19,980 bases of DNA from contig CAUDEL010000055.1 of the NCBI GenBank assembly GCA_958448555.1, positions 1 through 19,980 on the forward strand, written 5' to 3'. The notes under the pieces were generated by a model. It did not search any database and was not told the DNA's origin. It saw nothing but the letters and a program-made list of their open reading frames with translations. Origin of the DNA: Limiplasma sp958448555 (lineage in GTDB: Bacteria > Bacillota > Clostridia > Christensenellales > Aristaeellaceae). Both the position numbers and the translations under genes were made by a program. How positions within the stretch are numbered: the first letter of the stretch is position 1; each line of letters begins with the position of its first letter. Positions 14,864-19,980 of this stretch are shown here, one piece after another.

Positions 14864-14895
14864 GCTCCCGGAGGGAATTCTTCCCGTCCGGGAGC
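14864..14895 (-). terminator. Terminator-like hairpin downstream of the reductase gene
   Basis: GCTCCCGGA (14864-14872) and TCCGGGAGC (14887-14895) pair perfectly, with a further GGGAA/TTCCC pairing inside. On the minus strand the stem is followed by TTCGTTTTATT. A second stem GCGCGGG/CCCGCGC (14931-14955), followed on the minus strand by TTCTTTA, precedes it, so the operon end carries two hairpins in tandem. Confidence 0.7.
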
Positions 14896-14968
14896 CATCG
14901 GTCCGCCACAGATGTAACAACCGTAAAGAAGCGCGGGCATCAAAGGCTCCCGCGCCCGACCAATTCGT

Positions 14969-16117
14969 TCAGCAGCCGAAAATTTCCCTTGCCCGCGCCA
15001 TGTTCTCCCTGACGGGCACCTGGAAGGGACAGCGCTTTTCACACGCGCCGCACCGCACACATTCGCCCGCATGATGGGCAAGCGCCCGGTAATGCTCCCG
15101 CACGGTTTCCGGGACCTCGCCCTGAGCGCGCACCAGGTTCAAAAACCTGGTCACATCCGCCACGGAAATCCCGCTGGGGCAGGGCGCGCAATGGCCGCAG
15201 TACATGCAGTGCCCCTGCCAGCTGATCCTGGGCAAAGCCGCCAGCGCCGCCGCATAGTCCTTTTCCTCCGGCCCGGCGCTTTCATAGGAAAGGCAGTCTT
15301 TCAGCTGCTCCAGCGTGCGCGCGCCGCACAGGACCGAAGCCACCGCCGGGCGCGTGAGCGCATAATGCAGACATTCAAAGGGCGTCAGGGCCTTCCCGGC
15401 AGGCGAAAGCTCGCCGCTTAGCAGATCGCCCCCGCCGAAGGCCTTCATCACCGTAATGCCCACGCCCCGCCGCTGACACGCCTCGTAGAGCGCTTCGCGT
15501 TCGGGGTCCATGTTGATAAGCGGCCTGGCATAGCTGTCCGGCGCCCAGAGGCTTTCCACATCATCGTTGGCGGGCAGCAGATCGTAGCAGGGATTGACGC
15601 TGAACATCAAAACGCCGATCTTGCCGCTCTCCACCGCCAGCCGCGCCGCCGCGGGGTTGTGGCTGGAGAGGCCCACGGCGCGCGCCCGGCCCTCGCTGAC
15701 CAGCGACTGGGCATAGCGCATCACCTCGCCCGTCTCCACCGCGTGCCAGTCGCTTTCGGAGTCCACATAGTGGATCATCGCGATATCCACCCAGGACGTT
15801 CCCAGCCGCTCAAGCTGATCCTCAAAGCTGCGCCGGACCTCGCCGATGTCCCGCGTGCGCTCGTACTGCCCGTCCTTCCATGCGGTGCACAGATGCGCCT
15901 GAAGCACAAAGCTTTCCCGGCGGCCGGCCATCGCCTCGCCCAGCGCCGAGCGCATCTCCGGGTCGGGGGAATACAGGTCGATCAGGTTGGCGCCCGCGCG
16001 CTCCATCTCGTCCAGAAACGTGCGCACCTCCTGGCGCGTCTTGCCGATGAAGCCCTCGCATCCCATGCCGATTTCGCCTACGCGAATATCGGTGGCGCCC
16101 AGCGGTCTGATGTTCAT
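14969..16117 (-). CDS. Aldo/keto reductase with C-terminal 4Fe-4S domain
   Basis: This 382-aa protein joins an aldo/keto reductase barrel (about 1-290) to a ferredoxin-like tail with two cysteine motifs: C304, C307, C310, C313 and C353, C356, C359, C363. In the barrel, D47 and Y49 (NLIDLYS) and H116 (MIHYVD) occupy the expected catalytic places, but Q73 (FVLQAHL) stands where the usual lysine would be. This is shared, as I recall, with related anaerobe proteins, so it is probably a subfamily trait. Substrate and electron partner are unknown. The ATG at 16117 has AAGGGAGG upstream, overlapping the stop of the VanW gene 16 nt away, so the two genes are translated from one transcript. Confidence 0.9.
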   Translation of the reverse strand: MNIRPLGATDIRVGEIGMGCEGFIGKTRQEVRTFLDEMERAGANLIDLYSPDPEMRSALGEAMAGRRESFVLQAHLCTAWKDGQYERTRDIGEVRRSFEDQLERLGTSWVDIAMIHYVDSESDWHAVETGEVMRYAQSLVSEGRARAVGLSSHNPAAARLAVESGKIGVLMFSVNPCYDLLPANDDVESLWAPDSYARPLINMDPEREALYEACQRRGVGITVMKAFGGGDLLSGELSPAGKALTPFECLHYALTRPAVASVLCGARTLEQLKDCLSYESAGPEEKDYAAALAALPRISWQGHCMYCGHCAPCPSGISVADVTRFLNLVRAQGEVPETVREHYRALAHHAGECVRCGACEKRCPFQVPVRENMARAREIFGC

Positions 16118-16133
16118 TTTTCCCTTGCCTCCC

Positions 16134-17291
16134 TTAGTCCGCGCGGAAAATCTGGATGCACAGGGTGCCTTCGCCCGTGCTTTCCGCCAGCACGTAGATA
16201 GGATATTCGCAGTCGTTGCGGAACACCAGGTTGAGCGAATCGGTCCCCACCGCCGCGTCCTGGTGCATGGGCAGGTAACGCGCGCAGCCCGGGCCGTGTG
16301 GCCGGCGCATGAGCACCGTGATGCCCGGCACCTGACGGATGGCGTTGTACAGCGTGCTGCTGCTCTGGCAGGTGCCGCCGCCATAGCCGATCTGGCTTCC
16401 CCCGTCGATGAGCACGGGGGCAGGGAAATAGCCGTTGTTCTTTTTATAGGGGCCCACCTGGGCGTTAAAGTCCAGGCTCTCGCCGGGCTGCATCAGGCGC
16501 GTCATGGACTCGCAGCTGCGCACGATGTTTTTGCAGCGGCCGTCGTTTCCCTCGGCGCCCGTGTTATACTCAAAGAAGCTGCAAAACGCGGCGATGGGGG
16601 TTTCATCGCTCATGGGCTCGTCGCCCTGGGCCACGATCACCAGATCGGTCAGCACCCGCGCGTCGATATACCCATAGCTGCGCCACACCAGCACCTTGGC
16701 AAAGCCGTTCACAAAATCCAAAATGGCAATCTTGCTCCCCGCGCCGGGGTGGATGTCGTTGACCTCCGCGCTGAGGGACGGCTCGGCGTAGATGTTGGCC
16801 GTTTCGGTCAGCGTGGCCACGTATTTGGAAAGCACCACGCCATAGGGCGGGGTGTTTTCGGGGTCCAGCGTCGTCATGTTCTCATCCACCCACGTGCGGA
16901 TGACATAGCCCACATAGCCGTTGTACTCCGCCAGCACATAGGAGGGATAGACCGCATAGACCGTGATCGTCTCTCCCGCGTCGATGGTGCAGACGGCCTC
17001 GCTCTCCGTGTCCTGCAGGGCGCGCATGCGAATGGCCTTTCCCGTGGCCACAAACGGCTTGATCTTGGTGGTGTACAGCGGCGTCAGCCCCTCGATGCTC
17101 GCGGGCTGCGCCTGCGCGTCGGCCTGGGCCGCCTCGGCCTCATCCTCCGTCGCAATCCCTTCCACCTCGATACCGGCAGCTTCGGCCTGCTCGGCGGTCA
17201 GCACGGTCTCCTCCTGCGCCAGCGCGGAAAAGGCGCCCGTCAGCAGGAGCAGGCATAAACAAAGAGCGGTCAGGCGTCGATACATGCTCAT
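16134..17291 (-). CDS. VanW-family secreted protein with two SH3-like domains
   Basis: The 385-aa protein has a signal peptide (1-25, ending SALA), an acidic Ala/Glu-rich linker (about 26-66), two SH3-like modules (about 82-135 and 160-215) and a VanW domain (about 235-383). The VanW domain contains the hallmark IGYGGGTCQ (301-309), and CRYLP-like spacing is seen as CARYLP (336-341). VanW proteins occur in some vancomycin-resistance clusters, but their wall-associated function is unknown, and this copy has no van neighbours. The ATG at 17291 follows AAAGGA by 9 nt; 17285 is a possible alternative and 17327 is unlikely. It heads the two-gene unit with the iron-sulfur aldo/keto reductase. Confidence 0.88.
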   Translation of the reverse strand: MSMYRRLTALCLCLLLLTGAFSALAQEETVLTAEQAEAAGIEVEGIATEDEAEAAQADAQAQPASIEGLTPLYTTKIKPFVATGKAIRMRALQDTESEAVCTIDAGETITVYAVYPSYVLAEYNGYVGYVIRTWVDENMTTLDPENTPPYGVVLSKYVATLTETANIYAEPSLSAEVNDIHPGAGSKIAILDFVNGFAKVLVWRSYGYIDARVLTDLVIVAQGDEPMSDETPIAAFCSFFEYNTGAEGNDGRCKNIVRSCESMTRLMQPGESLDFNAQVGPYKKNNGYFPAPVLIDGGSQIGYGGGTCQSSSTLYNAIRQVPGITVLMRRPHGPGCARYLPMHQDAAVGTDSLNLVFRNDCEYPIYVLAESTGEGTLCIQIFRAD

Positions 17292-17332
17292 CGGCAAAAT
17301 TCCTTTCGGCAGATATTCCGGGGTCATTTTTC

Positions 17333-17341
17333 ATTATAGCA
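17333..17341 (-). promoter_or_regulatory. Extended -10 promoter of the VanW-reductase unit
   Basis: On the minus strand TGC-TATAAT forms an extended -10 (TATAAT at 17333-17338). No good -35 is present at 16-18 nt upstream. Transcription would begin near 17326, leaving a leader of about 35 nt. The rest of the interval to 17506 is AT-rich and must hold the sigma-gene promoter, where I see only weak candidates such as TTGATG (17434-17439) and TATATT (17455-17460), spaced 15 nt. Confidence 0.55.
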
Positions 17342-17506
17342 TACCCGCGCCCGCTTGGGCAGGGGAAAAACGGAAATTTACACGCGCCACCCCCCGCGGC
17401 AACAGGCGCGCGCATGAAAAATAGAAAAACTTTTTGATGTTTGTTCTGATACGATATATTTGTGTTTGTTTTCGTCAATACAGGTGCAAGGAGGTGAGGG
17501 AAACGC

Positions 17507-18031
17507 ATGAGCCGCATCAAGGGCCCCGATCAGGCTCGAGACCCAAGCCATGAACTGGAACGTCTGGTCCTCCTGTACCAGCAGCCGCTCCTTCGCACCT
17601 GCTTTCTCTATCTGCGCGACAGGGCGCTGGCGGAGGATGCGGTGCAGGAGACCTTTCTCAAGGCCTACAGGAGTTTGGCATCATTCCGCGGAGAATGTAG
17701 CGAAAAGACGTGGCTGATGAAGATCGCCATGAATACCTGCTGCGACCTTCGCCGCGCGCACCGGCTGCGCCGTATCGACCCGCGCCGTATCCCCGACCTG
17801 CTTCCGCAGGCGGCGGAACCCTTCGCGCAGGAGGAAGAAACGCTCGTCACGCAGGTGATCCAGCTGCCGCGCAAACTGCGCGAGGTTATCCTCCTGTATT
17901 ACTATCAGGATATGACCGTAACGGAAATTGCCGTTTCGCTGGGCATCTCCCAATCATCGGTATCCGGGAGGCTGAAGCGCGCCAGAGAGAAGCTTCGCAC
18001 GCTGCTGGAAGGGAGGGATCTCTGTGAATGA
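17507..18031 (+). CDS. ECF-type RNA polymerase sigma factor
   Basis: The 174-aa protein has region sigma-2 (about 17-80, with AEDAVQETFLKAYRSLASFRG and the TWLMKIAMNTCCDLRR end) and region sigma-4 (about 118-165, with LPRKLREVILLYYYQDMTVTEIA and a helix-turn-helix ISQSSVSGRLKRAREKL). ECF sigma factors direct RNA polymerase to stress or envelope regulons. The ribosome-binding site AAGGAGGTGAG (17488-17498) matches the anti-Shine-Dalgarno almost fully, 8 nt from the ATG. Its stop overlaps the next gene by 8 nt. The upstream sequence is clearly more AT-rich than the genes around it. The regulon cannot be told from this window. Confidence 0.93.
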   Translation: MSRIKGPDQARDPSHELERLVLLYQQPLLRTCFLYLRDRALAEDAVQETFLKAYRSLASFRGECSEKTWLMKIAMNTCCDLRRAHRLRRIDPRRIPDLLPQAAEPFAQEEETLVTQVIQLPRKLREVILLYYYQDMTVTEIAVSLGISQSSVSGRLKRAREKLRTLLEGRDLCE

Positions 18032-19337
18032 CCAGGAAATGAAGCGCCTTCTCCAGTCCGCCATCGACCACCGGCTTTCCGGCCTTGAGGAAAATCCCTT
18101 TCTGGCCCGGCGAATCATCACTGCGGTGAAAGGAGAACGACCCATGAAAAAGAAACTGTCCGTTTCCCTGATTCTCGTGCTGGCGCTCACGCTCACGATG
18201 CTGGGCCTGGCCTACGCGCTGGTGCAGTCGAGAATCGCGGGCGAGCTCTATGGCGATACGGCGGCGCCCCAAGATGTGACGGATCGGATTGAGACGCCGG
18301 ATGAGACCGCGGTCTCCGATCTGTGCGTGCTTGCTGTGGATGAGCTTCTCTACGACGGGAGCGCCCTGCACACCGCCTTCACCCTTTCCAATCCAAGCGC
18401 AGAAACGCTTCTGTACACGGTGGACGGCCTGTATCTCGACGGCTGTCCGCTTACGCGGAGCACGCTGTTCACCGAAGGCGCCGGCACCGCCGGCTATCTG
18501 CTGGGCGGCGCGTTGGACGGCCTTGCGCTTCCCGCGAGCGTTTCGGTCTACAACGAGGCGGAGGCGCTTTATGCGTCTGACGGGCAGGGCAAGGATCTTG
18601 CCACGGCACGGATTCCCGAAGGGGAGGCATCTCTGAGAATCGACATCGCCGTATGGCGCCCCATCCATTCGCCCCGGCTGGTCGATTACGGCGATTACGA
18701 GGGCATAAACGTGTCAGAGGCCTCCGACTGCCTTGTGACCGATGAAACCGGCTATGTTTCTCTGGAGCTGTTCCGCCCCGAAGCGTATAACCTGAACGCC
18801 ACAGCGGACCGGCCCAGCTCGGAAATCTACGCCCAGGCCTACCGGGAGCTGGGCTGGGCCGAGCTGGCCGGGCAAATCAGCCTTGAGCTGGATGTGACGC
18901 TGAGCCCGGACCGGCTCATCCACGTCCGTCCCGTACAGGCCGAATATGCGTTTGACAACCTGACGCTGACGATCAGCCGCTTCGATCTGACGCACACAGG
19001 CGGCCGGATGGAGGGCTGCCTTTCCGGCGAGGGCGCCGAAACGCTCCTCCGGCAGGGATTCTTCCTCGTCGACCCCGACGGGCAACATGTGCTCAGCAAT
19101 GTCCTGACCTGGGACAAGGAAGGCGCGCAGGACTTCTCCTTTTGCCTTTCCCTCGTTCCTGTCGCGGGCGAGCTACCCCGGCGCGTCTGTCTGGCCCCGT
19201 TTTTGGCGCACGATCCCCATTGGGATGAATCCTCCCCATCCTATGATCCCGATGTGGAAAAGCCGGAAGGCGTGGTTGGCGCCTATCAGCTGGACTTCGC
19301 CCACGCCCTGTGCATCGCGCTGGAAAAAAGCGACTGA
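18024..19337 (+). CDS. Membrane-anchored anti-sigma-like protein, cognate to the ECF factor
   Basis: The 437-aa protein has a short cytoplasmic N-terminus (1-40, with HRLSGLEENPFLARRIITAVKGE), one membrane segment (about 45-66) and a long extracytoplasmic part of about 370 residues that I do not recognise. The start is GTG at 18024, inside the sigma gene, with GGGAGGG 6 nt upstream; the 8-nt overlap suggests translational coupling. An ECF gene followed by a single-pass protein is the standard sigma/anti-sigma layout, and similar N-termini occur in gut Clostridia as I recall. A second ribosome-binding site AAAGGAG (18129-18135) lies 8 nt before an in-frame ATG at 18144 (MKKKLSVSL), which could yield a form without the sigma-binding part. 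Confidence 0.82.
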   Translation: MNDQEMKRLLQSAIDHRLSGLEENPFLARRIITAVKGERPMKKKLSVSLILVLALTLTMLGLAYALVQSRIAGELYGDTAAPQDVTDRIETPDETAVSDLCVLAVDELLYDGSALHTAFTLSNPSAETLLYTVDGLYLDGCPLTRSTLFTEGAGTAGYLLGGALDGLALPASVSVYNEAEALYASDGQGKDLATARIPEGEASLRIDIAVWRPIHSPRLVDYGDYEGINVSEASDCLVTDETGYVSLELFRPEAYNLNATADRPSSEIYAQAYRELGWAELAGQISLELDVTLSPDRLIHVRPVQAEYAFDNLTLTISRFDLTHTGGRMEGCLSGEGAETLLRQGFFLVDPDGQHVLSNVLTWDKEGAQDFSFCLSLVPVAGELPRRVCLAPFLAHDPHWDESSPSYDPDVEKPEGVVGAYQLDFAHALCIALEKSD

Positions 19338-19357
19338 CGCCGCTTCGGCGCAGCAGA

Positions 19358-19581
19358 AACGCAGGCCCTTTGGAGCCTGCGTTCAGCTTGTCGAAAAAGT
19401 CCGGCTGCGCCGGCCTTTTCCGCCAAATGCTTAAGAAATGTTTGCGCCCAGGGGCGCAAACTCCCCGCCCGCCCGGCAAAGCCGGGCGATACGAATTGAC
19501 TTTGGAGGACCTGCGGGCCCTCCAAACCTCCCGAAAAAGTTTTGTCAGCGGTCTGAACGCAGGCCCTTTGGGGCCTGCGTT
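19358..19581 (-). repeat. Repeat copy B: inverted copy of the hairpin-rich core with its own palindromes
   Basis: The core (19384-19556) is the reverse complement of 2971-3143, at about 93% identity over 173 nt. It is bounded by two 26-nt direct copies (19358-19383 and 19556-19581, one mismatch at 19374/19572) of a palindrome with arms AACGCAGGC and GCCTGCGTT. This palindrome is unrelated to the one bounding copy A. Internal hairpins are conserved, including CCGGC/GCCGG (19401-19413), which is followed on the + strand by CTTTT and can terminate transcription of the anti-sigma gene. The element sits between convergent genes, 20 nt after the anti-sigma stop. The remaining 19582-19649 shows only a GC-rich imperfect hairpin. 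Confidence 0.9.
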
Positions 19582-19649
19582 TCCGTGTATTGAATTACTT
19601 TTCACTCGGAGGCAGCCCGCGCCGTGTGCCGCGCTGCCCGCTTTCCAGC

Positions 19650-19980
19650 TTATCCCCTGGTGGAGTAGTTGGGACTTTCCTTGGTGATGGAGATGTCGTG
19701 CGGATGGCTCTCCTGCAGGCCCGCGCCGGTGATGCGGATGAACTGCCCCTCCCTGCGCAGATGCTCGATGGTCGGGGTCCCGCAATAGCCCATGCTGGAG
19801 CGCAGGCCGCCCACGAGCTGATAGACCGTATCGGCAAGCGGCCCCTTGTAAGGCACGCGGCCCTCCACGCCCTCGGGCACGAGCTTTTTGTCGGCCTCCT
19901 GGAAATAGCGGTCGCTGGAGCCGTGGGCCTGCGCCATGGCGCCGAGGCTTCCCATGCCGCGGTAGACCTTGAAGCTGCGG
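19650..19980 (-). CDS. guaB: IMP dehydrogenase, C-terminal part (runs off the window)
   Basis: The last 110 or so residues of inosine-5'-monophosphate dehydrogenase, which oxidises IMP to XMP in guanine nucleotide synthesis, are encoded here. The reading frame stays open through the window edge, reading RSFKVYRGMGSLGAM. Visible marks are YRGMGSLGAM (IMP-binding loop), the flap with SSDRYFQ (catalytic Arg-Tyr) and EGVEGRVPYKGPL, GLRSSMGYCG, and the terminal ESHPHDISITKESPNY. The stop TAA is at 19650-19652. The start lies beyond 19980. Its 3' end faces repeat copy B at a distance of 68 nt. Confidence 0.96.
   Translation of the reverse strand, partial: RSFKVYRGMGSLGAMAQAHGSSDRYFQEADKKLVPEGVEGRVPYKGPLADTVYQLVGGLRSSMGYCGTPTIEHLRREGQFIRITGAGLQESHPHDISITKESPNYSTRG

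Noticed and set aside
15987..17258. Plus-strand open frame opposite the VanW gene
   Set aside because: It has no domain and His/Arg-rich composition; the VanW and SH3 motifs lie on the other strand.
17425..17475. Autoregulatory ECF promoter (GAAC...CGT type) before the sigma gene
   Set aside because: The only AAC and CGA-like pair is 21 nt apart, too far for known ECF promoters; no convincing candidate remains.

Overview
The window looks like the chromosome of a GC-rich, anaerobic member of the Bacillota (Clostridia). Strong AGGAGG ribosome-binding sites, near-consensus sigma-A promoters, a YhcN/YlaJ-type spore lipoprotein, an Lsa-type ABC-F protein, and an ECF sigma factor paired with a membrane-anchored anti-sigma-like protein all fit this. 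A gut Christensenellales-like lineage is my guess; the order is not proven by the sequence.

Layout from left to right. (1) At the left edge a very strong promoter with an A-tract UP element points out of the window and probably drives an rRNA operon lying further left. (2) radA and a YacL-type PIN-TRAM gene form a + strand operon. (3) Repeat copy A fills the convergent junction at 2.95-3.17 kb. (4) A minus-strand block reads, in transcription order, a WbpG/PseA-like N-acetyl sugar amidotransferase, a polytopic GT-C-like membrane protein, an Lsa-type ABC-F ribosome-protection protein with its own promoter and an attenuator-like leader, and a sugar O-acetyltransferase. (5) A divergent promoter region at 8.0-8.26 kb leads into a + strand ABC importer operon: binding protein, fused two-domain permease and ATPase. 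This ends at a perfect terminator, followed by a lipoate-protein ligase homologue with altered active-site residues and a YhcN/YlaJ lipoprotein. (6) A bidirectional terminator separates these from minus-strand genes for a secreted SH3/PepSY-like protein, an aldo/keto reductase with two 4Fe-4S motifs, and a VanW/SH3 protein. (7) An ECF sigma gene overlaps an anti-sigma-like gene on the + strand. (8) Repeat copy B, inverted relative to A, fills the next convergent junction before the 3' end of guaB.

The most interesting element is the repeat pair. The two copies share a 173-nt core at about 93% identity with no indels. The core carries four hairpins and one compensatory base-pair swap. Each copy is bounded by a directly repeated terminator-like palindrome that is the same at both ends of that copy but unrelated between copies. 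This is what would be expected if the core inserted into a pre-existing bidirectional terminator and duplicated it. The second system of note is the ABC-F leader: a consensus promoter, a Met-Arg-Lys-stop mini-ORF with its own ribosome-binding site, and mutually exclusive hairpins ending in a T-run.
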